From: Synergistaceae bacterium
GTDB taxonomy: Bacteria; Synergistota; Synergistia; Synergistales; Synergistaceae
Reading direction: 5' to 3'
Assembly: GCA_031264605.1 (NCBI GenBank)
Contig: JAISDQ010000072.1
Location: forward strand, 1-9,089
Length of the DNA stretch: 9,089 nt
The notes beneath the pieces are model-generated. The model was not told the origin of the DNA, did not search any database, and was given only the letters and a program-made list of their open reading frames with translations. Of the stretch, positions 1-6,096 are shown in pieces (the first letter of the stretch is position 1; each line of letters opens with the position of its first letter). Made by a program: the position numbers and the translations under genes.

Positions 1-717
1 GGCTTGCTGAAACGCACTTATTATTATGAGGCGACGCCCGCGGTACCCAATCCGAACGGCACAAATACCCCGACCGCCCCGCAATACAATTGGTCTGTGG
101 TGCAAAAGGTCATCGGCGACCCACAAGACGCGAGCAAGGCCACCGGCAAGGTGGTGGCGGACTTCAATACCTCCGGCGCGCAGGGGAAGGTAAATAACAA
201 CGTCTCTCCCGCGACATACGGGTCGAATATGATAACGCTCGATTTCCTCGGCAGCGACTACGCGAAAACACTGGGTCTGACCAGCGATCCGATCGACGGC
301 GTCACCAGCTACGGTTCGTCGTCGACGACCAAGCTCAGGGCGCAGGACGGTTACGCCATGGGCGTCCTCAACGACTGGACGATAGGCGCGGACGGAGTGA
401 TTCAGGGTTCTTACAGCAACGGCAAGATTCTTGCCATAGCTCAGGTGGCGCTCGCCATGTTCGCCAACCCGCAGGGGCTGTCGCAGGTGGGTGAGACATG
501 CTTCGCCGAGACCATCAACTCCGGCATCGCTCAGGTGGGCGCGCCGCAGACCAACGGCGCGGGCAGCATCCAGGGCAACACCGTGGAGATGTCGAACGTC
601 GATTTGTCGGAGGAGTTCGTGAACCTGATAAGGGCCCAGAGAGGTTTCCAGGCCAACACGAGGGTCGTCACGACGTCGGATGAAGTTCTGCAGGAACTCA
701 TCAATCTGAAGCGGTAA
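1..717 (+). CDS. flgE: Flagellar hook protein FlgE, C-terminal part (5' end outside window)
   Basis: FlgE polymerises outside the cell into the hook, the flexible joint between rod and filament. The reading frame is open from base 1, so this is the 3' part of a longer gene (238 codons seen); the TTG at base 4 need not be a start. The C-terminus is diagnostic: a DG.I.GSYSNG block, then ALAMFANPQGL (about residues 150-160), a conserved NSG, then SNVDLSEEF and RAQRGFQANTRVVTTSDE ending in LINLKR, the coiled-coil D0/D1 end of hook proteins. The upstream part, rich in Ser, Thr, Asn and Gly, fits the surface-exposed D2 domain. A Cys (codon 499-501, motif GETCF) is unusual in an extracellular axial protein. 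Other axial proteins (FlgG, FlgF) share the C-terminal motif, but the length, the LKR end and the flbD-motA neighbours favour the hook. Confidence 0.93.
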   Translation, partial: GLLKRTYYYEATPAVPNPNGTNTPTAPQYNWSVVQKVIGDPQDASKATGKVVADFNTSGAQGKVNNNVSPATYGSNMITLDFLGSDYAKTLGLTSDPIDGVTSYGSSSTTKLRAQDGYAMGVLNDWTIGADGVIQGSYSNGKILAIAQVALAMFANPQGLSQVGETCFAETINSGIAQVGAPQTNGAGSIQGNTVEMSNVDLSEEFVNLIRAQRGFQANTRVVTTSDEVLQELINLKR

Positions 718-777
718 TTTCGAAATTGTGACGGAGGCGGCGCTTTGCGTCATCTCCGTCACGCAGGATTTCGAAAT
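716..777 (+). repeat. Nested inverted repeat between flgE and flbD
   Basis: Two copies of the palindrome ATTTCGAAAT (717-726 and 768-777; the first extends to 12 bp, 716-727) bracket a second inverted repeat, GTGACGGAG (728-736) with CTCCGTCAC (754-762). Inside that is a small GC stem, 739-743 with 747-751, around a TTT loop. As RNA this can fold into one long interrupted stem-loop. As DNA it is two identical palindromes 51 bp apart. The first copy overlaps the flgE stop codon. No T-run follows, so it is not a classical intrinsic terminator. It could be an attenuator, an mRNA-end or processing structure, or an operator pair; the sequence alone does not decide. Confidence 0.7.
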
Positions 778-783
778 ATATAT

Positions 784-789
784 TATAAT
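784..789 (+). promoter_or_regulatory. Possible -10 element upstream of flbD
   Basis: A perfect TATAAT lies in an AT-rich tract (774-789) just after the nested inverted repeat and 43 bases before the flbD start. No convincing TTGACA-like -35 lies 16-18 bases upstream (that stretch reads around ACGCAG), and there is no extended -10 TG. It is a candidate housekeeping promoter for flbD and the genes behind it. An AT-rich spacer can produce this hexamer by chance, so confidence is low. Confidence 0.3.
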
Positions 790-832
790 CGCATCGGGTT
801 CGTAAATTACGGAGGAGCGCTGTCATATCGCG

Positions 833-1027
833 ATGATAGAGTTGACGAGGCTGAAGGGCGCTAAGTTCGCGCTCAATTCGGAACAGATAGAGACGATAGA
901 GGAGACTCCCGATACCGTGATAACGCTTCTCAACGGACATAAATACGTGGTGTTGGAGAGGACGCGGGAGGTTATTGGTTTAATCGAGGCGTTCAGGAGA
1001 AATTCCTCGGCGCCTTGGGACGCCTGA
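833..1027 (+). CDS. flbD: FlbD/SwrD family flagellar protein
   Basis: A 64-residue cytoplasmic protein of the FlbD family. It shows the family signature: it begins MIELTRLKG, continues FALN..QIE.IEETPDTVITL.NGHKY.V, and ends with a short helix (EVIGLIEAFRR). In Bacillus subtilis the homologue SwrD is needed for full motor torque and acts through the stator, which fits its place directly before motA here. The ATG at 833 matches the family N-terminus, and no other in-frame start lies close upstream. The Shine-Dalgarno GGAGGAG (811-817) is 15 bases away, longer than usual. The next gene starts 32 bases after the stop. Length is normal for the family. Molecular mechanism is not established; identification is firm. 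Confidence 0.92.
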   Translation: MIELTRLKGAKFALNSEQIETIEETPDTVITLLNGHKYVVLERTREVIGLIEAFRRNSSAPWDA

Positions 1028-1059
1028 CGGCCCGTCGTGATGAATGAGGTGAGCGTGCG

Positions 1060-1839
1060 GTGGATTTAGCGTCGATAGTCGGTCTTTCCATGTCTATTAT
1101 AGTCGTGGTCTGGGGCATGATAATGGGAGGCGACATAATGGCCTTCTACGATCTTCCCTCGATATTTATCGTTCTGGGGGGCACGTTGGGCTCCGTCATG
1201 GTCGCCAACCCGCTGGAGAGGTCGAAGAACCTTCCGGCGATCCTCAAAAACGCGTTCGTCACCAAGCAGATAGACATGATCGGCCTGATTCAGACTCTCG
1301 TCAGTTTTGCCGAAAAGGCCCGCCGCGAGGGGTTGCTCGCGCTCGAGGAAGACGCCTCGCAGCTCGACGACGAATTCATGCGCAAATCCATACAGCTCGT
1401 GGTCGACGGAACCGATCCGGAGCTGGTCAAATCCATACTCGACACGGAAATCGGCCTTTTGGAGGAACGGCACTCCGCCAACAAGGCTTATCTCGACTCG
1501 GTGGCGGAGCTGGGGCCCGCTTTCGGGATGCTCGGAACGCTGATCGGCCTCATACAGATGCTCGGCAACCTGAGCGATCCCGACGCGCTCGGGCCCGGCA
1601 TGGCGGTGGCCCTTGTCACGACGTTTTACGGCTCCGTTCTGGCCAACATGATATCGATACCTCTCAGCAAAAAACTGGCGCAGAATTCGGGCGGTGAAAT
1701 CCTGTGCAGGGAACTCATGGTCGAAGGCATACTTTCGATTCAGGCCGGAGAAAACCCCCGCATCGTCGAGGAAAAACTGAAAGTTTTCCTGCCGCCCAAG
1801 GTACGCAAGCAGTTGGACGAAGGCAAGGAGGAGGCGTAA
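1060..1839 (+). CDS. motA: Flagellar stator protein MotA (PomA-like)
   Basis: Inner-membrane stator subunit that, with MotB, forms the ion channel driving rotation by pushing on FliG. At 259 residues it is of normal length. Four membrane segments are visible (about 3-22, 31-50, 152-172, 182-204). The cytoplasmic loop between TM2 and TM3 carries the FliG-contacting charges, R88 and E96 in RREGLLALEE. The conserved prolines of TM3 and TM4 are P153 (ELGPAFGMLGT) and P201 (ISIPLSKKL). The start MDLASIVGL, the GGDI.AFYDLPSI.IVLGG block, VDGTDPELV and the IQAGENPR near the C-terminus are closest to what I recall of sodium-type PomA. Thr160 and Thr187/Thr188 stand where PomA has ion-path threonines. 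The start is GTG with AGGTGA (1047-1052) 7 bases upstream. motB follows after 4 bases. Ion choice is inference. Confidence 0.95.
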   Translation: MDLASIVGLSMSIIVVVWGMIMGGDIMAFYDLPSIFIVLGGTLGSVMVANPLERSKNLPAILKNAFVTKQIDMIGLIQTLVSFAEKARREGLLALEEDASQLDDEFMRKSIQLVVDGTDPELVKSILDTEIGLLEERHSANKAYLDSVAELGPAFGMLGTLIGLIQMLGNLSDPDALGPGMAVALVTTFYGSVLANMISIPLSKKLAQNSGGEILCRELMVEGILSIQAGENPRIVEEKLKVFLPPKVRKQLDEGKEEA

Positions 1840-1843
1840 CCTC

Positions 1844-2587
1844 ATGGCGAGGAAGAAAAAACAGGAAAGCGGAGGGGGCGGGGCGCCTGCGTGGCTGGCT
1901 ACTTACGGCGACATGGTGACGCTTGTCCTATGTTTTTTCGTGTTGCTTTACTCGTTTTCCACGCTCGACGCCAAAAAATGGGACGCGGTGGCGGCGTCGA
2001 TGCAGAACGCCTTCAGCTTACAGTCCGGAGGCGGGGGAGCGGGAAGCGGCGTAAATTCCATGATTGGCGGTTCCCTGAACGAAAACCAGGGCAACGCGGA
2101 CCATCCCACCGATTCGGATCAGATGTACAGCTCGAACCGCGTTCTCGCGCTGGTGCAGAAGGCTCTCACGGACGAGCTGAACGGGGAAGAGGTCTCCGTG
2201 TTCGTCAGCGAACGGGGGGTAGTCGTCGCCCTCTCCGAACAGATGCTGTTCGAGGAAGGCTCCGCGAAATTGCGTCCCGAAGCTCTCAGGACACTCTATA
2301 AAATCGGCGGCGTGCTGGAGAAGCTGCCGAACGATATATCTGTGGAGGGGCATACCGACTCGGGCGTCCCGCTGCGAAGCATTTACATCGACAACTGGGG
2401 GCTTTCGTCGGCGCGGGCGTCGCGCGTCACGGCTTATCTCGACGAGACGGCCGGACTTCCGCAAAACCGCCTGAGGGCGGTGGGAATGGGCGCGTCGGCG
2501 CCGATAGTTCCGAATATATCCGAGGGAAACATGAAGCTGAACAGGCGGGTCGACATCGTCATTTTGTCCATGCACCCCGTGCGGTGA
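1844..2587 (+). CDS. motB: Flagellar stator protein MotB (PomB-like), peptidoglycan-anchored
   Basis: The partner of MotA, anchoring the stator to peptidoglycan and supplying the ion-binding aspartate. The layout of its 247 residues is a basic N-terminus (ARKKK), a single membrane segment at about 17-40 with the channel aspartate Asp23 (ATYGDMVTLVLCFFVLLYSF), a plug/linker with a glycine-rich stretch (62-69), and an OmpA-like domain (about 118-243). The last holds VEGHTD (167-172), WGLSSARA (185-192), the RLRAVGMG strand and NRRVDIVIL. The sequence around Asp23, including Cys30 and the following D..KW..VAASM..AFSLQ, resembles PomB more than E. coli MotB, suggesting sodium coupling (inference). 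AAGGAGGA (1825-1832) inside the end of motA is the ribosome site, so the two genes are probably translated in balance. Confidence 0.95.
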   Translation: MARKKKQESGGGGAPAWLATYGDMVTLVLCFFVLLYSFSTLDAKKWDAVAASMQNAFSLQSGGGGAGSGVNSMIGGSLNENQGNADHPTDSDQMYSSNRVLALVQKALTDELNGEEVSVFVSERGVVVALSEQMLFEEGSAKLRPEALRTLYKIGGVLEKLPNDISVEGHTDSGVPLRSIYIDNWGLSSARASRVTAYLDETAGLPQNRLRAVGMGASAPIVPNISEGNMKLNRRVDIVILSMHPVR

Positions 2588-2627
2588 CGGACTGCCGGCG
2601 TTTTTCGAATTTCAGGGAGATGGTCTC

Positions 2628-3086
2628 ATGGCGTTGGTTAAAAGAACTGTCGTTACGGTAGTGGTGGGAGTGATTGTCCTGCTTGTGGGAATCGGCGGCG
2701 GATTGTTCGCGGGCCTAAAGTATTTTTCCTCGCCTCCCGAAATTACTGAAGAGCCCCAGATACCGAATCCGGGCCCCATGTTGGATCTCGGGCAGTTCAC
2801 AAGCACGATGGCCGATCACGAAACGCATCTGGTGAAAGTCAAAGTCACGGTGGAACTGTCGGGGGCGAACACCGCGACCAGGCTCGCGGATACCGGGTGG
2901 AACGTGATGATGAAGGACGAGATACTCAAGACCTTGAAAGACCAGCGCTACGACAACGTTCGTTACGCCGAGGGCATGGAGAAGCTGAAACAGGACCTCA
3001 AGGCGCGCCTCAACGCGATACTGCCGAGGGTGGACAATAACGTCGCCGTGAACAGGGTGCTTTTTGACGAATTTATGACCCAATGA
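2628..3086 (+). CDS. fliL: Flagellar basal-body-associated protein FliL
   Basis: A single-pass inner-membrane protein that surrounds or supports the stator in other bacteria and raises torque or stator stability. Of 152 residues, about 7-30 form a glycine-rich membrane helix; a short Pro-rich linker (36-50) then leads into the periplasmic domain. That domain starts with the family hallmark PMLDLGQFTSTMAD, continues HLVKVKVTVEL, and contains the helix LKQDLKARLNAIL. The end VNRVLFDEFMTQ matches the usual V..V.F.EF..Q finish, so the protein is full length. AGGGAG (2614-2619) lies 8 bases before the ATG. Lying 40 bases after motB and 31 before fliM, it completes the flbD-motA-motB-fliL torque block. 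Confidence 0.93.
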   Translation: MALVKRTVVTVVVGVIVLLVGIGGGLFAGLKYFSSPPEITEEPQIPNPGPMLDLGQFTSTMADHETHLVKVKVTVELSGANTATRLADTGWNVMMKDEILKTLKDQRYDNVRYAEGMEKLKQDLKARLNAILPRVDNNVAVNRVLFDEFMTQ

Positions 3087-3117
3087 CAGCTTTTAAAGAA
3101 CTTGTGGGGGGTATAAC

Positions 3118-4125
3118 ATGACGCCGCCGGAGGTAATGAGCCAGAACGAAATAGATTCACTGTTGGCCTCGATAAACAGTGGAACTGACGATATATCGAC
3201 CATGCAGGCGGCGGAAGAGAAGCCCCTGAAGCTTTACGACTTCCGCAGGCCTGATAAGTTCAGCAAAGATCAGCTTCGCGCCATTCAGATGATTCACGAG
3301 TCTTTCTGCCGCACGCTGACCACCTCGCTCTCCACGATGGTCCGCTCCATGGTCTCGGTGGAAGTGGTCGCGGTCGATCAGCTCGCCTACGACGAGTTCA
3401 TACACTCGCTGGTTCAGCCGACCGTCATCGGGATACTCGAAATGTATCCACTGAGCGGGAACGCGATCCTCGAAATGAACAATCAACTGACGTTCGCCAT
3501 CATAGACCGCCTCCTCGGGGGGAGGGGCGAGCCGCTTCGCAAGCCGCGCGACCTGACCGACATCGAGCGGACCGTGGTCGAGCGCATCATCATGAAGATA
3601 CTGGAACATCTCGAAGAGAGCTGGAGCACGGTCGTCGATATAAGGTTCCGCTTCGAGACAATGGAGAGCAACCCGTTCTTCGTTCAGGTCTGCCCCGGGA
3701 CGGACATGGTGCTTCTCGTGACGATGAAAATACAGGTGGGCGACGTGCAGGGAATGATGAATTTCTGCATCCCTTACTTCGTCATCGAACCTCTTATAGA
3801 TAAACTCAGCTCGCAGCAGTGGTTCTCGTCCACGGGCCGCAAGAGCACCGAGGGAGTTCAGGAAACGCTGATGAGCAGGCTTCAGGAAGTCTCGGTGCCT
3901 CTCGCCCTCGAACTGGGCCATTCGGTGGTCTCATTGGGGGACGTTCTGCAAATACAGGCGGGCGATGTGGTGAGGCTGGACGGTACGGCGAAGGACGACC
4001 TGGGGCTGAGAGTTGGCAACAGGGTGAAATACCGCTGCACTCCGGGCCTTAGCCAGAAGAACTACGCCGCGCGGATAACCGAAGTGCTGGGAGACGAAGA
4101 ATTCCCCATCGAAGAGGAGGAGTAA
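3118..4125 (+). CDS. fliM: Flagellar motor switch protein FliM
   Basis: C-ring protein that binds phosphorylated CheY and passes the switch signal to FliG. Of 335 residues, the N-terminal peptide MSQNEIDSLL (7-16) is the CheY-P-binding motif. The middle, CheC-like domain (about 38-235) includes LYDFRRPDKFSKDQLR, the LLGGRGEP loop (132-139) that contacts FliG, and ESNPFFVQVCPGTDMVLLVT. The C-terminal SpoA/FliN-like domain covers about 255-325. The ATG at 3118 is chosen because MTPPEVMSQNEIDSLL aligns with Bacillus FliM, which begins with a short leader before LSQNEIDALL. Its ribosome site is poor (a GGGGGG run, 3106-3111). The alternative ATG at 3136 has GGAGG (3129-3133) only 2 bases away. 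The stop is followed 3 bases later by fliY. Confidence 0.96.
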   Translation: MTPPEVMSQNEIDSLLASINSGTDDISTMQAAEEKPLKLYDFRRPDKFSKDQLRAIQMIHESFCRTLTTSLSTMVRSMVSVEVVAVDQLAYDEFIHSLVQPTVIGILEMYPLSGNAILEMNNQLTFAIIDRLLGGRGEPLRKPRDLTDIERTVVERIIMKILEHLEESWSTVVDIRFRFETMESNPFFVQVCPGTDMVLLVTMKIQVGDVQGMMNFCIPYFVIEPLIDKLSSQQWFSSTGRKSTEGVQETLMSRLQEVSVPLALELGHSVVSLGDVLQIQAGDVVRLDGTAKDDLGLRVGNRVKYRCTPGLSQKNYAARITEVLGDEEFPIEEEE

Positions 4126-4128
4126 TGA

Positions 4129-5238
4129 ATGGTCGATGAATTTCTGAATCAGGATGAAATAGACGCTCTTCTTTCGGGGGCTCCCGGCGAAGACGGCGGG
4201 AAACTTTCACAGGCCGACACGGCGGCTTTGGCCGAAGTGGCCGGGATTGTGGCCACGGCGGCCACCAATGTTGTGGGAATGCTCGCGGGGCGGGATGTTA
4301 CCGCCGACGTGATCGAGCAGATGGAGATACGTCAGGGCGAGATGGCCGCCAAGATAGACGGAAGCAAAGTTTTCGTCTATTCCATGATTCTGAACGGAAT
4401 GGATTCGTCGCCCGCGCGGCTTCTAGCCAGCGAACGCGGGGCGCTCGCGCTGGCCGACATGATGATGGGCGGCGACGCGAGGGAACTTCCGGGGGAAGCC
4501 AATGACCTGTATCTTTCGGCCGCGCAGGAAGGCTTGAGCCAGTTGGTCGGTTCGGCGCTCACGAGTTTGAGCGGATTGCTCGCGGGAATCAGGCTCACGG
4601 CCGATTCTTCGGCGTCGGCGCTGACGGATTCGTCGGGATGGCTTCCCTTCCCCGATTTGCCCGCGGAAGCCATGATATGGGTGGGCAGGATAAACCTGAA
4701 CGTTGCCGATGTGGAGCCCTTCGTGCTCGATATTTCCATGCCTCTCGCAAACGCCGCGGCGTTCGCGGCGAAAATAAGGGAAGCGACCGCCCCGAAAGAA
4801 GAACCCGCTCCGTCCCCTCCGCCGCCCAAACCGGCGCAACCCCAACCCGCGGCCAGGCCGACGGCCCCTCAGGCGGCTCCGCCGCCGTCGTTGCCGCCCA
4901 GGCCCCAGGCGCCGCCGGTCGACGTCAAGCCGGTTGAATTCGCGCAGCTTGGAGGAACGGATTTTGCCGGTTCTCAGGGAAATCTCGACCTGATAGTCGA
5001 CATACCGGTACGTATTACTGTAGAATTGGGAAGAACGAGAAAAACTATCGGGGAAGTACTGGCGTTAGGGCCGGGTTCAGTGGTAGAATTGAACAAGATG
5101 GCGGGAGAGCCGGTAGACGTATTGGTAAACGGCAAACTCATCGCCAGGGGCGAAGTCGTCGTGATAGACGAAAGTTTCGGCATAAGGGTCACCGAAGTCG
5201 TGAGCAAAGCTGAGAGAATACGCTCCATGGGGGTTTAA
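4129..5238 (+). CDS. fliY: FliY: CheC-like/FliN chimeric switch protein with altered phosphatase sites
   Basis: C-ring protein combining a CheC-type CheY-P phosphatase fold with FliN. Order in 369 residues: CheY-P-binding-like NQDEIDALL (7-15); CheC/CheX-like domain (about 28-218); Pro/Ala linker (220-263); SpoA/FliN domain (285-362, with DIPVRITVELGRT, LGPGSVVELNK and GEPVDVLVNG). Phosphatase sites in CheC/FliY read D/S-xxx-E-xx-N. Here the first is Ala32...Glu36..Gly39 and the second Ser130...Glu134..Ser137, so each keeps Glu but lacks Asn. Switch-complex function should remain; phosphatase activity is doubtful (inference). A strong AGGAGG (4115-4120) lies 8 bases before the ATG, inside the end of fliM. 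Valine codons change sharply in the FliN domain (GTA becomes dominant at residues 294-333). Automatic annotation may call it FliN. Confidence 0.93.
   Translation: MVDEFLNQDEIDALLSGAPGEDGGKLSQADTAALAEVAGIVATAATNVVGMLAGRDVTADVIEQMEIRQGEMAAKIDGSKVFVYSMILNGMDSSPARLLASERGALALADMMMGGDARELPGEANDLYLSAAQEGLSQLVGSALTSLSGLLAGIRLTADSSASALTDSSGWLPFPDLPAEAMIWVGRINLNVADVEPFVLDISMPLANAAAFAAKIREATAPKEEPAPSPPPPKPAQPQPAARPTAPQAAPPPSLPPRPQAPPVDVKPVEFAQLGGTDFAGSQGNLDLIVDIPVRITVELGRTRKTIGEVLALGPGSVVELNKMAGEPVDVLVNGKLIARGEVVVIDESFGIRVTEVVSKAERIRSMGV
4786..4917 (+). other. Proline/alanine-rich low-complexity linker within fliY
   Basis: This stretch encodes residues 220-263 of FliY, almost only Pro, Ala, Gln, Lys and Arg with poly-proline runs (SPPPPKPAQPQP, APPPSLPPRPQAPP). 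It is very GC-rich (CCG, CCC and GCG codons) and separates the CheC-like part from the FliN part. It is most likely an extended flexible tether. Slippage or recombination in such sequence could vary its length between strains. Confidence 0.85.
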
Positions 5239-5281
5239 TTTGATTTTGAGACAGTATCATCCAAGGAGGGTGTGAAGAAAC

Positions 5282-5644
5282 ATGGGGACGAAGGTTTTAA
5301 TCGTGGATGACGCGGCTTTTATGAGGATGATGCTTCGCGATATCCTCGCGAAAAACGGTTTTGAAGTGGTCGGAGAGGCCGACAACGGAAAAACGGCCGT
5401 GCAGATGTATAACGAACTGAAGCCCGACGTGGTGACGATGGATATCACGATGCCCGAGATGGATGGAATTGCCGCCGTGAAGGAGATCAAGGCCGCGGAC
5501 CCCGCGGCGAAAGTAGTGATGGTCAGCGCGATGGGGCAGCAAGCCATGGTCATAGAGGCGATCAGATCCGGCGCGGCTGATTTCATTGTCAAGCCTTTCC
5601 AGCCGGACAGAGTTTTGGAGGCGCTTGGCAAGGCTCTTTCCTGA
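5282..5644 (+). CDS. cheY: Chemotaxis response regulator CheY
   Basis: Single-domain cytoplasmic receiver that, when phosphorylated by CheA, binds FliM/FliY to change motor rotation. All 120 residues form the receiver: acidic pair Asp9/Asp10 (VLIVDDAAFMRMML), phospho-acceptor Asp54 (TMDITMPEMDG), Ser82 in the switch position (MVSAMGQQAMV), Lys104 in FIVKPFQPDR, and Phe101 where E. coli CheY has Tyr106. The protein closely resembles Thermotoga maritima CheY as I recall it, also 120 residues with the same DAAFMRMML and SAMGQQAMVIEAI blocks. There is no output domain. AAGGAGGG (5263-5270) lies 11 bases before the ATG. It sits 43 bases after fliY, beside its targets, with no other che gene in the window. 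Confidence 0.96.
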   Translation: MGTKVLIVDDAAFMRMMLRDILAKNGFEVVGEADNGKTAVQMYNELKPDVVTMDITMPEMDGIAAVKEIKAADPAAKVVMVSAMGQQAMVIEAIRSGAADFIVKPFQPDRVLEALGKALS

Positions 5645-5661
5645 TATGCGCCGACGGGGCG

Positions 5662-6096
5662 ATGTTGGTGTTACGGCGGAACGTGCGTAAAAGAGCGGTC
5701 GGGTTAATTCTTGCGGGAATCTCGGCGCTCTTTTTTTTGGAGGGAGCGGCGGAAGCCGTGACCGCGGAGACGGTGGATTTCAACGCCTCGATCGCGGAAT
5801 TCGCGGTGAAAATTGCCCTGGGGATTCTGCTGTTTGGCGTGTTGGCTTATTTCGCGCTTAAATTTCTGCCGGGACGTTTCGGCGCGATGTCGCGCGGGCA
5901 TATCAAAATCATCTGCGCGGCGAACCTGGGGCGGGACATGATGTACATCGCGAGGCTGGGCCCCGAAGTGGTGGCGTTTCTGTGCGGCCGCTTCGGTTCG
6001 GTCGTTCTTGGAAGGTGGTCCGCCGAGGAATGGGACGATTACGAGGCGGCGCGGATTCTGCCCGAACCCGTTAAACAGGAAGGAAAAGGCGGGTGA
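5662..6096 (+). CDS. fliO: Flagellar biosynthesis protein FliO
   Basis: FliO is a small membrane protein that helps assemble the FliP ring of the flagellar export gate. This 144-residue product has a basic start (LRRNVRKR), a hydrophobic segment (about 13-28) followed by AAEA that looks like a cleavable signal peptide, a second membrane helix (about 48-69), then a cytoplasmic tail with the FliO-like pattern IKIICAANLGRDMMYIARLG and VVLGRWS. Sequence conservation in this family is low, so the call rests equally on position between cheY and fliP. The ATG at 5662 has only a weak GGGG-type ribosome site; GTG codons at 5668 and 5683 are alternatives. The stop overlaps the fliP start (GTGA, 6093-6096). 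Confidence 0.8.
   Translation: MLVLRRNVRKRAVGLILAGISALFFLEGAAEAVTAETVDFNASIAEFAVKIALGILLFGVLAYFALKFLPGRFGAMSRGHIKIICAANLGRDMMYIARLGPEVVAFLCGRFGSVVLGRWSAEEWDDYEAARILPEPVKQEGKGG

Noticed and set aside
731..748. Sigma-54 type promoter (GG-N10-GC) before flbD
   Set aside because: The GG and GC pairs in this stretch are not at the required spacing, and the TGGCAC and TTGC context is absent.
728..762. Intrinsic terminator after flgE
   Set aside because: The inverted repeat is strong but is followed by GCAGGATTTCG rather than a T-run, so it is listed as a structured repeat instead.
1066..1845. Long open frame on the minus strand opposite motA (259 codons)
   Set aside because: It mirrors motA exactly, has a His/Arg/Glu-rich composition typical of the antisense frame of GC-biased genes, and shows no recognisable motif.
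3157..3921. Long minus-strand open frame opposite fliM (254 codons)
   Set aside because: The antisense shadow of a clearly coding gene, with no domain and the same His/Arg/Asp-rich composition.
4638..4937. Plus-strand frame of 99 codons inside fliY
   Set aside because: An overlapping frame through the GC-rich linker with Arg/Gly/Pro-rich product and no ribosome site; a shadow of fliY.
5240..5260. Promoter in the fliY-cheY gap (TTGATT and TATCAT)
   Set aside because: The two hexamers are only 9 bases apart, far short of the needed 16-18, so they cannot form one promoter.
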